From Granulosicoccus sp963833195 (GTDB taxonomy: Bacteria > Pseudomonadota > Gammaproteobacteria > Granulosicoccales > Granulosicoccaceae), in the NCBI GenBank assembly GCA_963833195.1, contig CAWHXF010000027.1, positions 1 to 64,000 of the forward strand: a DNA stretch of 64,000 bases, read 5' to 3'. Below the pieces are notes generated by a model. The model saw only the letters and a list, made by a program, of their open reading frames with translations. It did not search any database and had not been told where the DNA came from. Below, in pieces: positions 9,456 to 19,069 of this stretch. How positions within the stretch are numbered: the first letter of the stretch is position 1; the number at the start of each line of letters is the position of its first letter. The position numbers and the translations under genes were made by a program.

Positions 9456-10860
9456 GCGGCCGGGCGCAGCAGCGAGGGAACGTGTCGGCCGAGCGTGACG
9501 GTGCGGGCGAGCATGAGCAGATGGTAGGACAGCCACAGCCCGTGGTTGCCCATCGCGGGCACCAGCACGAGCGTCGCCCCGATGAAGACCGCGAGCGACA
9601 CGATCATGGAGTTGCGCATGTTCGCGGTGCGCGTGGCGCCGATGAAGATGCCGTCGAGCAGGAAGCTCCAGACGCCGACGATCGGCGTCGCGACGATCCA
9701 GGGCAGCCACGTGCGCGCAAGGGCGCGCGTGTCGGGGTCGGTGGTCAGCAGATCCACCAGGGCGCCGCCGCCGAGGGCGTAGGCTAGCGTGAAGAGGATC
9801 GCCGTCGCGGCCGCGAGCAGCGTGGACGAGCGCAGCGAGCGCTCCAGCAGCGCGGCGTCGCGCCGTCCGACCGCGAAGCCCGTCAGCGTCTCGGCCGCGT
9901 GCGCGTAGCCGTCCAGGCAGTAGGACATCAGATACAGCAGCTGCACCAGCACCGCGTTGGCGGCGAGCACCTCCACGCCCTGGCGGCTGCCGCTCGCCGC
10001 GAGCCAGTAGAAGGCGGCCTGCAGGCACAGGGTGCGCACGAAGAGGTCCCCGCTGACGCGCCCGAAGCGCAGCAGCGCTTCGCGCTCGAACAGCCAGTCG
10101 CGCACGCGCGCGGCCGGGTCGCGCGCAGCCTCGACCAGCACGTCGCGCACGAGCCACAGGCCGAGGATGAGCGCGACGTACTCGGCGATCACCGTCGCGA
10201 TGGCGACGCCCGCGATGCCGAGGTCGGTGTAGGCGTACAGCGCGAGGTTCAGCGCCACGTTGACGAGGTTCAGCACCAGCTGCAGCGCCAGCACGCCGCG
10301 CATGCGCTGCAGCCCCACGAGCGTGCCGAGCAGCGCGTAGCCCGCGAGCGTGGCGGGCGCGGACAGGATGCGGATGCCGAAGTAGGTCGCGGCGAGGGAC
10401 TGCCAGCCGCCCGCGTCGTCCATCAGCACGAGTCCCGCGGCGAGCAGCGGGCGCTGCAGGACGATCAGGACGAGGCCGATCAGGGACGCCGCGAGCAGCG
10501 CGCGCAGCGTGGTGCGCGCGACGCTCGGCGCGTCGTCGGCGCCGAGGGCCTGCGCGACGAGGCCGCCCGTGGCCATGCGCAGGAAGCCGAAGATCCAGTA
10601 GATGCTGCCGAACAGCACCGCGCCCACGGCCACCGCCGAGAGGTGGGCGGGGTCGCCCATGCGACCCATGACCGCGGTGTCCGCCATGCCGACCAGCGGC
10701 ACGCTGGCGTTCGACAGGATGACGGGCAGCGCGAGCCCGAAGACGTGCCGGTTCCAGCCGGCGGCGTCCTCGAGGTCGGGCGCACGGGGCCGGTCGGGCC
10801 GCCGGGACCGATCGGGTCGCCGGGCGGGCCGGGGGGCGCTCCCGGCCTTCGGGATCGGGC

Positions 10861-10864
<4 letters not shown>
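9452..10864 (-). CDS. MATE family efflux transporter (DinF/NorM-like), start unclear
   Basis: A polytopic inner-membrane protein of about 12 helices, beginning with WNRHVFGLALPVILSN and the MATE-typical SVPLVGMADTAVMGRMG. It resembles the DinF branch, Na+- or H+-driven exporters of drugs or metabolites. There is no ATG, GTG or TTG in frame between the ugd stop and the first helix. The only start-like codon there is a CTG at 10864-10862 that overlaps the ugd stop as CTGA, and I use it provisionally (470 residues). A single-base indel that would bring the out-of-frame GTG at 10785 into use is the other explanation. It ends in a GTGA overlap with murB. Confidence 0.82.
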
Positions 10865-12231
<1,367 letters not shown>

Positions 12232-12384
12232 CGAGTGGTGTCCGTGTGAGGAGCGGCGCGCCGATGCCGGCCCGGTCGCGGTCCGGGACGCACGATCGGT
12301 ACTGCCGGGCCGGGTTCGACCCGCACCGGAGCAAGCGACTAGCGTGCCAACGCCGGTACGCCGGGCGATCCCGGCGCGCGCGGA

Positions 12385-12390
12385 ATTATA
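12385..12390 (-). promoter_or_regulatory. Candidate -10 box (TATAAT) for the ugd operon
   Basis: A perfect TATAAT on the minus strand lies in the gap upstream of ugd. The -35 position at 17-18 bp spacing (CCAATG or ACCAAT) is weak. The rest of 12232-12559 contains no gene; it holds the G-rich repeat described separately. Confidence 0.4.
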
Positions 12391-12490
12391 GGAGGCCGGA
12401 CACGCGGCATTGGTGTGCGTTCGTCAACCCTGTCCTGCGTGCAGCCGCACCTCACGGGACCGCGTCCGGCCGACGGTCGTAATACCGAGC

Positions 12491-12557
12491 CGGACGGGGG
12501 CCGCGGACGGCGGCCGGACGGGGCGCGGACGGGGGCCGGACGGGGGCCGCACGGGGC
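12491..12557. repeat. G-rich tandem low-complexity repeat (CGGACGGGGGCC units)
   Basis: About six degenerate copies of a 10-12 base unit related to CGGACGGGGGCC lie directly after the stop codon of the minus-strand hypothetical gene and before the ugd promoter. They may be a by-product of slippage. No hairpin followed by a T-run is present, so a standard terminator is not claimed. Confidence 0.7.
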
Positions 12558-12559
12558 TC

Positions 12560-13672
12560 TCAGCAGTCCGCCAGGCGTTCGCGCAGCGAGGCGCAGCGGG
12601 CCACGAAGTTCGCGGAGCTGCGCGGCATGGGCACGCGTGCGCGGGCGACCCAGTTGAGCAGGTCGCGTCCCGCGACGAGGGTGTGGCGAGCCTCCTCGAG
12701 CACGTAGCGGCATTCGCTGGAGCAGCCGGGCTCGGCGCGCGGCACGAAGGTCGCGAGCGCCTCGCCGGCGGCCACGAAGCGGGGCCAGATCTCGAAGATG
12801 CAGGCGTCGGTGCGCATCGTCTCGCACTCGCGCCGGGCGGCGGCCGCGTAGGCGTCGACGAGCGGCTCGATACCGGCGAACTCGGGACGCTCGCGGAAGG
12901 TCTCGCGCAGGGTGTTCGCGATGCGATCGATGTTCGACATCGTCTGGGCCACCTTGATGAAGCGCGATTCGTAGTACGCCTCGATGGGGATGGTGAAGGC
13001 GCGGAACGGCTCGCCCCACAGCTCGTCGATGCCTTCCTCGCCGCTGTGGTGGCGCACGTCGCGACCGAGCTCCAGCGCTTCCTTGAAGCAGTCGCCGCAC
13101 GCGCGCATCAACTCGTTGTCGCGGCTGACGCGCACGCCCTTCTGCTCGAGCTCCACGATGGCCGTGAAGATGTCGGTGGCGCGGTTGAAGAGCGCGCCCG
13201 CGAGCATGGCGGCGTTGACGCGCCTGAGCGCGGGATCGGTCTGCGCCTCCCAGGCGGCGCGCGCCATGTCGAGCCGCTCCCCGGGGGTGTTGATGCCGGG
13301 CTCGGTGTGGTGGAAGGCACGCCGGGTCAGGTTGTCGATGAGCCGCTTGCGCGACGCCAGCGAGTCGTCCACGGGGGTGTAGTGGCGCACCCAGTAGCCG
13401 TGGAAGAAGATGTACTCGACCCCGTCGATGCGACGCCGCGTGCCGTTGTCGGGCACCACGGGCGTGACGGGAATCACGGGAGCCGGCGGCGGGACGGCAG
13501 CGTGCGTCGCGGACGGCAGCGGGATCACCGAGCCGCCGGGCGGTGGCGGCGGCCCTTCGATGATGCCGTCGAGCACGCTCGCGGGAGGCTCCGGCGTCGC
13601 CCCTGGAGGGGTGGCGCGGATCGCCTTCGCGGCGCGGGTACGCGTTCTGATCGTGGCTCTTGCGATGCCCAT
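12560..13672 (-). CDS. Unrecognised 370-residue protein
   Basis: I do not recognise this family. The first 75 residues are basic and then proline/alanine-rich (PPPPPGGSVIPLP, PPPAPVIPVTPVVP), resembling a linker. The rest is a mostly helical domain starting at GVEYIFFHGYWVRHY, with aromatic and charged clusters and seven cysteines, including CGDC (near 180), an isolated pair near 297-303 and a CSSEC motif near 328. No signal peptide, membrane helix or nucleotide-binding loop is evident. The frame is clean and codon use matches its neighbours. A TATACT box lies 29 bp upstream of the ATG. It stands between ugd and cmoB without operon partners. Confidence 0.7.
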   Translation of the reverse strand: MGIARATIRTRTRAAKAIRATPPGATPEPPASVLDGIIEGPPPPPGGSVIPLPSATHAAVPPPAPVIPVTPVVPDNGTRRRIDGVEYIFFHGYWVRHYTPVDDSLASRKRLIDNLTRRAFHHTEPGINTPGERLDMARAAWEAQTDPALRRVNAAMLAGALFNRATDIFTAIVELEQKGVRVSRDNELMRACGDCFKEALELGRDVRHHSGEEGIDELWGEPFRAFTIPIEAYYESRFIKVAQTMSNIDRIANTLRETFRERPEFAGIEPLVDAYAAAARRECETMRTDACIFEIWPRFVAAGEALATFVPRAEPGCSSECRYVLEEARHTLVAGRDLLNWVARARVPMPRSSANFVARCASLRERLADC

Positions 13673-14025
13673 TCGAAGCGTGCGTGCCTGACAGGCGGCG
13701 GAGTATATCCAGACCGAAAGGTGGGTCCAGGGGTCATCGGCCCGAATTCACGTTCGCGACACACGCGCGTCACGCGGCACGGGTACACCCGCCGCGCGCC
13801 TTCGGGTCGGGCACGGTCGCAGGAAGTGGTCCCATGTGTCTGACGCAGCGCGAAACGGCCCTCGGGGGCCGGTCTCGAGCCGGTTTCCCGGCAATGAGCT
13901 CCGAGACATGTTCGACGACGGGTCCGGTCCTCGCCCGCGGCGCGTACGCGTCAGCGGGCGTCGCTTTCGGACAAGTCCGGCGCGAGCGGTGCCGGAGCCG
14001 CTCCCTGACCGTGGCCGGACCGCCC
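13673..14025. other. 353-bp intergenic region with a candidate promoter
   Basis: No gene is supported here; open frames on both strands look like shadows. A minus-strand TATACT at 13707-13702 with a weak -35 (CTGGAC at 13730-13725, 17 bp spacing) could drive the hypothetical gene. The remainder, downstream of cmoB, shows nothing recognisable. Confidence 0.4.
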
Positions 14026-15194
14026 TCACGCGCGCCGCGCCACCAGCGTCGCCCGAACCGGTCGCGGCCACCCCTCGACGGTCCGCCGCCCCGGATCGTC
14101 GTGGCCGTCCGGTCCCGACGGCACGAGCGCGGCATCGAGCGACTCGAACCGCATCCAGCAGGTGGTCCGCTGCTCCGCGATCGACGTGAGGGCGACCGAC
14201 ACCGCGCGCACGTCCTCGAAGCCCGCCGCCTCGAGCTGCCGTCGCAGCCGCGCCACGCTCGGCAGCTCGTGCACGTTGCGCATGCGCGCGTAGCGCCCGG
14301 ACGGCGTCGCGGCGATGTCGAGTCCGTCGTCCGGGAGCGGCCCGTCGAGGCTTCGATCCAGCACGAGCGTCTCGAGCACGAGCTCTCCGCCAGGCCGCAG
14401 GGCGGCGCGCAACTCACTCAGGTGCGCGCCGACATCGGCACGGTGATACAGCACGCCCATGGAGAACGCGGTGTCGAACGCGGCCGAGGCGGGGAGGGCG
14501 GGCAGGGCGTCCAGCGGAAGCGGCAGGCACGCCACGGCCGCGTCCGGTGCGCAGCGCGCCACCGCCTCGAACTGGCAGACGTAGAGCAGCGCGGGTTCGA
14601 TGCCGAGCGCCGCGGCGGCGCCCGCCTCGCGCATGCGCCACAGGTGATACCCGCTGCCGCAGCCCACGTCGAGCACGCTGCGTCCGCGCAGCGGGCTCAG
14701 GTGCGGCGCGATCCGGTCCCATTTCCAGTCCGAGCGCCATTCGGTGTCGATGTCGACGCCGGCGATGCGGAACGGCCCCTTGCGCCAGGGGTGCAGGGCC
14801 GCGAGCGCCGCTCGGGCCGACGAAGCAAGCGCCGGCGAAGCAAGCGCCGACGAAGCAAGCGCCGACGAAGCAAGCGCCGGCGAAGCGACCACCGGCGAAG
14901 CAAGCGCCGACGAAGCGACCGCCGGATCGGCGACGACGGCACCGTCTTCGACGCGCACGCCTCCGGCGTAGGCGGCGCGGACGGGTGCAGCGTCTCCAGC
15001 GCGTCGCGCCAGCGCGGCAGGTCGCCGTGGCGAAGCGCGCCTGCGGGACGCTGCGCGAGGGCGCCGAGCAGCGGCTCGAGGGCGGGCGCGAGGGCGGTCT
15101 CGCCGAGCCTGCGGCGCAGGTCGCGCTCGTCCGGGCACCAGTCCCGAGGATCGGCGGGGTCGCTCGCTACCGGCACCATCCCGGCGGCGGCCAC
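14026..15194 (-). CDS. cmoB: tRNA U34 carboxymethyltransferase CmoB, frame broken near 14970
   Basis: CmoB transfers a carboxymethyl group from carboxy-SAM to 5-hydroxyuridine-34 of tRNA, making the cmo5U wobble base. The C-terminal two thirds match strongly: PWRKGPF, DTEWRSDWKWDRI, the SAM loop LDVGCGSGYH, FSMGVLYHR, RYARMRNV and the closing EGWPRPVRATLVARR. The N-terminal helical part (LAPALEPLLGALAQRP, LPRWRDALETLHP) is in a different frame. One base must be added near 14960-14990 to join them; the total of 1169 nt is one short of a multiple of three. Just before PWRKGPF lies a five-residue repeat (ALASS/ALASP) of seven copies, absent from E. coli CmoB. GTG 15194 is used; ATG 15179 is possible. 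Confidence 0.88.
14819..14923. repeat. 15-bp tandem repeat, seven copies, inside cmoB
   Basis: Seven adjacent 15-base units of the form GRCGAAGCAAGCGCC run from 14819 to 14923, with a few substitutions (GACC in place of AAGC). On the coding strand they encode seven ALASS/ALASP-like pentapeptides in the linker before the catalytic domain. Because the unit is a multiple of three, copy-number change keeps the frame. Confidence 0.95.
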
Positions 15195-15221
15195 GTCCTT
15201 CGTGGCTGCGTTGCCTGGGCG

Positions 15222-16301
15222 TCAGCCGCGGCGTTCGGCGAGGGTGTCGCGCAGCTCGCGCACCACGTTCTCGGTCGTCGCCCAGTCGATGCAGGCGTCG
15301 GTGATGGACACGCCGTAGGCGAGCTCCGCCGGGTCGCCGAGCTTCTGTGCGCCGGCCTCGATGTTCGACTCGATCATCACGCCGATGATCGAGCGGTTGC
15401 CGGCCGCGAGCTGGGCGGCCACGTCCCGGGCCACCTGCGGCTGGCGTTCGTGATCCTTCGCGGCGTTGGCGTGGCTGCAGTCGATCATGATGCGCGGCGG
15501 CAGGCCCGCGGCCTCGAGCGCCGCTTCGGCCCGCGCGACGTGCCGGGCGGAGTAGTTCGGCTCGCCGCCCCCGCCGCGCAGGATGACGTGCCCCAGCGCG
15601 TTGCCGCGGGTCTCGAGCACCGTGACGCGCCCGTCGGCGTCGATGCCGAGGAAGGAATGTCCGGCGGCGGCCGAGCGCATGGCGTTGATGGCCACCTCGA
15701 GGTCCCCGGAGGTGCCGTTCTTGAAGCCGATGGCGGTCGACAGGCCGGAGGACATCTCGCGGTGGGTCTGCGATTCGGTCGTGCGCGCGCCTATGGCCGA
15801 CCAGCTGAACAGGTCCGACAGGTATTGCGGGCTGATGGGGTCGAGCGCCTCGGTACCCGTCGGCAGGCCGAGCTCGGCGATGTGCACGAGCAGCTCCCGA
15901 GCGCGCGACAGCCCGGTCTCGATGTCGAAGCTGTCGTTCAGGTGGGGGTCGTTGATCAGGCCCTTCCAGCCGACCGTGGTGCGAGGCTTCTCGAAGTAGA
16001 CGCGCATGACGAGCTCGATCTCGTCGGCGACCTCGGCGCGCAGCCGCGAGAGCCTGCGCGCGTAGTCCTTCGCGGCGTCGACGTCGTGGATGCTGCACGG
16101 CCCGACGACGGCGAGCAGCCGATCGTCCGTGCGCTCCAGGATGGCCTCGACGGCCGCGCGTCCCGCCTCGATGGTGTCCGTCGCGACGTCCGGGCGCGGG
16201 TGGCGCCGGTGCAGCTCGCGCGGCGTGACGAGCGTGCGCTCGGCGAGGATGTTCGTGTTGGACAGCGGCCGGTTGAACCGGACCGCGGCAGGGGCATTCA
16301 T
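15222..16301 (-). CDS. 3-deoxy-7-phosphoheptulonate synthase (type I, AroG/F/H)
   Basis: 359 residues closely following E. coli AroG: condenses phosphoenolpyruvate and erythrose 4-phosphate to DAHP, the entry to the shikimate pathway. Diagnostic blocks are VGPCSIHD (PEP and metal-binding cysteine), RVYFEKPRTTVGWKGLIND, SWSAIGARTTESQTHRE, GFKNGTSGDLEVAINA, IDCSHANAAKD and GVSITDACIDW. The N-terminal 50 residues, which carry the feedback-inhibition region in AroG paralogues, are present, but I cannot tell which aromatic amino acid acts. ATG 16301 is supported by homology of the downstream region. It lies 41 bp after the methyltransferase gene on the same strand. Confidence 0.96.
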   Translation of the reverse strand: MNAPAAVRFNRPLSNTNILAERTLVTPRELHRRHPRPDVATDTIEAGRAAVEAILERTDDRLLAVVGPCSIHDVDAAKDYARRLSRLRAEVADEIELVMRVYFEKPRTTVGWKGLINDPHLNDSFDIETGLSRARELLVHIAELGLPTGTEALDPISPQYLSDLFSWSAIGARTTESQTHREMSSGLSTAIGFKNGTSGDLEVAINAMRSAAAGHSFLGIDADGRVTVLETRGNALGHVILRGGGGEPNYSARHVARAEAALEAAGLPPRIMIDCSHANAAKDHERQPQVARDVAAQLAAGNRSIIGVMIESNIEAGAQKLGDPAELAYGVSITDACIDWATTENVVRELRDTLAERRG

Positions 16302-16342
16302 CGAGGAAACCGACTCGCTCGCGGCAACAGGGGCCGCGAATC

Positions 16343-17695
16343 CTAGACGATCTCGAGCGCGGGGATGGGGAACACGAGCTTGCCGCCCCACTCGCGGACG
16401 TAGGCGAGCTGCGCGACGAGCTCGTCGCGCAGGTTCCAGGGCAGGATCAGCACGAAGTCCGGTCGCGTCTCGGCGATGCGCGCCGGGTCCAGGATCGGGA
16501 TGCGCGTGCCGGGCGTCCAGGTGCCGCGCTTGTGCGGGTTCCGGTCCACCGTGTAGTCGAGGAAGTCGGTGCGTATGCCGCAGTAGTTCAGCAGCGTGTT
16601 GCCCTTGCCGGGCGCGCCGTAGCCGACCACGCTCCTGCCCGCGCGCTTCTGCTCGATCAGGAAGCCGAGCAGGTCCTGCTTGATGCCGCGCACGCGCTCG
16701 CCGAAGTCCGAGTAGGTCGCGAGCTCCTCGACGCCCCACTCGGCCTCCGCCGCTTCCACGGCCCGCGCGCGCGCCGACAGCTCGCCGACGGGCACCGCAT
16801 CACCGCCCACGCCGGTCTCGCCCGCGTGACGCCCGTGGATGCGCAGCGACCCGCCGTGCGTCGGCAGCTCGTCGACGTCGAACAGCTCGATGTCGTGCGC
16901 CACGAACACGCGCTTGACCGTGAACCACGAGAAGTAGGAAAAATGCTCGTGATAGATGGTGTCGAACTGGTTGCCTTCCATGAGCCGCTGCAGGTGCGGG
17001 AACTCCATGGTGAGGCGGCCGCCGGGAGCCATCAGGATCTTGAGCCCGGCCACGAAGTCGTTCAGGTCCGGCACGTGGGCCAGCACGTTGTTGCCGAGCA
17101 CGAGGTCTGCCCGCCCGTACCGGTCGACGAGCTCGCGGGCGCTGTGGGCGCCGAGGAAGCGCTCCTCGGTGCGCACCCCCGCCTCGCGCGCCGCGGCCGC
17201 CGTGCCGGCCGTGGGCTCGATGCCCACCACGGGCACGCCGGCTGCCACGAAGTTCCGGAGCAGGTAGCCGTCGTTGCTGGCGGCCTCCATGACGAGGCTG
17301 TCCGCCCCGAGCCCGAGCTCGTCGATCATGCGCGTCGCGTAGCCCGCCGCGTGCGCCAGCCAGCTCGTGGAGAACGAGGAGAAGTACGGGTAGTCCGCGG
17401 CGAAGATCTCGTCCGGAGCGACGTAGTCGCCCACCTGCGCGAGCCGGCAGTCCGGGCACACGAGCACCTGCAGCGGGTAGAAGCGCTCCATGGCGTCGAG
17501 CGCCGCCTCGCGGATCTGCGTCTGGCACAGCGGCGACATGCCCAGGTCCACCATCTCGTGCTCGAGCGCGGTGGCGCAGAAGCGGCACCGTCGCCCGGCC
17601 GCGGTGGCGGACGCTTCACCGCGTGTGGATGCGGGAGCCGACGCGGACGCGTTGTTTGACGCGTTGTCGGAAGCGTCGGCCGTGACGTCGCTCAT
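16343..17695 (-). CDS. Zinc-binding class I SAM C-methyltransferase (TylCIII/NovU-type)
   Basis: 450 residues in the three-part arrangement of sugar C-methyltransferases: a Ser/Ala-rich N-terminal tail, a zinc domain with C37-x2-C40 and C80-x2-C83 (CRFC and CPDC), a SAM Rossmann domain with MEAASNDGYLLRNF (around 143) and a C-terminal C-methyltransferase domain with GYGAPGKGNTLLNY and DRNPHKRGTWTPGT. Relatives methylate carbon 3 of deoxy-sugar nucleotides; this one may modify a surface-glycan sugar, fitting the polysaccharide genes 10 kb away, but many bacterial members have no known substrate. ATG 17695 is used; the upstream open frame runs through repeats and is not coding. Confidence 0.88.
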   Translation of the reverse strand: MSDVTADASDNASNNASASAPASTRGEASATAAGRRCRFCATALEHEMVDLGMSPLCQTQIREAALDAMERFYPLQVLVCPDCRLAQVGDYVAPDEIFAADYPYFSSFSTSWLAHAAGYATRMIDELGLGADSLVMEAASNDGYLLRNFVAAGVPVVGIEPTAGTAAAAREAGVRTEERFLGAHSARELVDRYGRADLVLGNNVLAHVPDLNDFVAGLKILMAPGGRLTMEFPHLQRLMEGNQFDTIYHEHFSYFSWFTVKRVFVAHDIELFDVDELPTHGGSLRIHGRHAGETGVGGDAVPVGELSARARAVEAAEAEWGVEELATYSDFGERVRGIKQDLLGFLIEQKRAGRSVVGYGAPGKGNTLLNYCGIRTDFLDYTVDRNPHKRGTWTPGTRIPILDPARIAETRPDFVLILPWNLRDELVAQLAYVREWGGKLVFPIPALEIV

Positions 17696-17812
17696 GGCAG
17701 TGGGTTCGGACCTCGGGAAGCGATCCGCGATTCTGCACCCGACGCCATGCGCTGTCGGGGTCGCATGACCGTCACCGGGCGCCTGGACCCGATCGGCGCG
17801 TTCCGCCGGGGC

Positions 17813-17872
17813 GCGGACGGAGGTGCGGACGCAGGTGCGGACGCAGGTGCGGACGCAGGCGCGGACGGAGGG
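17813..17872. repeat. 12-bp tandem repeat, five copies
   Basis: Units of GCGGACGCAGGT (outer copies GCGGACGGAGGT/G) repeat five times head to tail upstream of the methyltransferase gene. No gene is supported here. Confidence 0.95.
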
Positions 17873-17874
17873 AC

Positions 17875-17914
17875 GGGGTGAGGCGCGGGGTGAGGCGCGG
17901 GGTGAGGCGCGGGG
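17875..17914. repeat. 12-bp tandem repeat, three and a third copies
   Basis: Units of GGGGTGAGGCGC follow directly on the preceding array, with a decaying last copy. The two arrays have the same period but different sequences. Together with the palindromic element they fill the 463-bp gap 17696-18158. Confidence 0.9.
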
Positions 17915-17940
17915 TGCGGGAGGAGGTGAGGGGAGATATT

Positions 17941-18057
17941 CCTGGCTGTCGGACCCGGTCATCGGTTTTCGGAGGTGACCCGGTCCGACCCGGGCGGACC
18001 CGGTCACTGCCGGTTCCGGGTGACCCGGTCCGACAGGAAAAAAAAGGGGTCCCCTCG
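17941..18057 (-). repeat. Palindromic dispersed element, copy 1 (inverted relative to 56961-57080)
   Basis: Read on the minus strand, it starts with GGGGACCCC and a T8 run, then CCTGTCGGACCGGGTCACC, two internal GACCGGGTC cores, and ends with TGACCGGGTCCGACAG. The outer arms CTGTCGGACC and GGTCCGACAG are reverse complements, so the element can form a long hairpin or two smaller ones. The same sequence plan recurs at 56961-57080, also between genes. It resembles REP/BIME elements in size and structure; no transposase of the REP-associated type is in the window. Confidence 0.85.
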
Positions 18058-18158
18058 TGCGATGGCTTCGATCGAACCCGCGCCCCCTCTTGCGGTCCGG
18101 CAGCCGCGGTGCGATGCTGGGAGCCTTCTCGTCAGATGCCCAGGGAGGGGCCGCGAGC

Positions 18159-18437
18159 ATGAGAAAGCGGATCAGGAGGACCGTGTCGCTGCCGGCGCAG
18201 ACGTCGACGTGGCTCGACGAGGTGGCCGAGGCGGAGCAGACCTCGGCGAGCGGCATCGTGCGCAGCGCACTCCAGCTCTATCGCATCGAGCGTACCCGGC
18301 GCGACCTCGGGCGGCTGCAGCAGATCTGGTCGACGCGCGCCATTCAACGCGGCGTGTTCACCGAACACGATCTGGAGCAGTACGCGGCCCATGCCGACGC
18401 ACCCGCCGCGGCGACGCCGTTCGAGTGGGACGACTGA
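18159..18437 (+). CDS. Ribbon-helix-helix protein, probable antitoxin
   Basis: 92 residues. The basic start RKRIRRTVSLPAQTSTWLDEVAEAEQTSASGIVRSALQ is arranged like a CopG/RHH domain: a short beta strand (RRTVSLP), a helix, a turn containing TSAS, and a second helix. The C-terminal half (LGRLQQIW through FEWDD) is helical and acidic, typical of a toxin-binding tail. It lies one base upstream of a PIN-like gene, the layout of type II toxin-antitoxin modules. RHH antitoxins normally bind their own promoter as dimers. ATG 18159 is chosen because it directly precedes the RHH strand; the upstream open frame runs into the palindromic element. Confidence 0.72.
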   Translation: MRKRIRRTVSLPAQTSTWLDEVAEAEQTSASGIVRSALQLYRIERTRRDLGRLQQIWSTRAIQRGVFTEHDLEQYAAHADAPAAATPFEWDD

Positions 18438-18438
18438 C

Positions 18439-18936
18439 GTGTTCGCAGGTTCGGGCGGTGCGGTCGTGCTCGCCCCCGACGTGCTGTCCACCGCGCTCGC
18501 GGTGCGCGGTGGCACGTGCGCCCGCGCGTTGGAGCGTGTGGTGACCCGCGACATGGCTCTCATCCTCACGGGGCCGCTGTTGCGGGTCACTCTGGCGCGT
18601 CTGGTCAGGCTGTTCGGCTACGAACGGGAGGCCGTGTGCCACGCGGCCGTGCTGCTGAAGGGCCTGAGCGCGTGGGTCGACGTCCTGGACGAGCCCGGCA
18701 TCGCCCGCGGTTCGGACGTGGTGCGCCACATCGGCGAGGCGATGGTGTATCGCAACACCGCGAAGCTGGTCGTGGGACAGGCCACGCCCTTCTTCGGACG
18801 CCGCCTGCATTCCGACGACGTCGTCAGGGGCGAGCCGTACTGGTTCGCGAGCTTGAGTGCGGTGGACGTCCGGGACTTCGTCGGGCAGCGCCCGATACGA
18901 CCGCTCGCAGTCGACGAACCCGCCCGTCGCGGTTGA
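18439..18936 (+). CDS. PIN-like protein lacking most catalytic acids, partner of the RHH gene
   Basis: 165 residues from GTG 18439. The pattern resembles PIN_3-type (VapC-like) nucleases: an opening strand VVLAPDVLSTAL where family members have LDTNVLLSAL, a helix followed by a strand (MALILTGPLLRVTLARLVR) in place of the S.E.LL.EL segment, SDVVRHIGEAMVY where D..D/.ILA.A is usual, and KLVVGQATPFF for LVTGD.DLL. If that alignment holds, most metal-binding acids are replaced. It is therefore either a degenerate toxin or a PIN-fold protein with another role. The assignment is inferred from pattern and from its place behind an RHH gene, not from strong motif identity. Confidence 0.5.
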   Translation: MFAGSGGAVVLAPDVLSTALAVRGGTCARALERVVTRDMALILTGPLLRVTLARLVRLFGYEREAVCHAAVLLKGLSAWVDVLDEPGIARGSDVVRHIGEAMVYRNTAKLVVGQATPFFGRRLHSDDVVRGEPYWFASLSAVDVRDFVGQRPIRPLAVDEPARRG

Positions 18937-18990
18937 CGCCGCCCGCCGCGTCCGATGCCGCGCCGCATGGCGCTCACGCCCCGGGCGGCT

Positions 18991-19069
18991 CCGTGCTCAG
19001 GCCCCGCGCGGCCCCGTGCTCAGGCCCCGCGCGGCCCCGTGCTCAGGCCCCGCGCGGCTCCGTGCTCAG
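18991..19069. repeat. 23-bp tandem repeat, 3.4 copies, over the 3' end of rnd
   Basis: Three full copies of a 23-base unit (CCGTGCTCAGGCCCCGCGCGG plus two bases) and a partial fourth run from 18991 to 19069. Every unit contains TCA, i.e. TGA on the minus strand. The rnd stop at 19045-19043 falls in the third copy, so the end of the RNase D gene lies inside the array. The unit is not a multiple of three. Confidence 0.95.

Noticed and set aside
17813..17914. A CRISPR array
   Set aside because: The units are 12 bp and adjacent without spacers, and there are no cas genes.
18057..18158. A longer form of the RHH protein starting at 18057
   Set aside because: The extra 34 residues are Arg/Gly-rich, begin in the palindromic element and have no RHH-family counterpart.
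16343..18256. A longer methyltransferase of 637 residues
   Set aside because: The extra N-terminal part is read through the two 12-bp tandem arrays and the palindromic element (PRASPRASPR-type sequence), so ATG 17695 is preferred.
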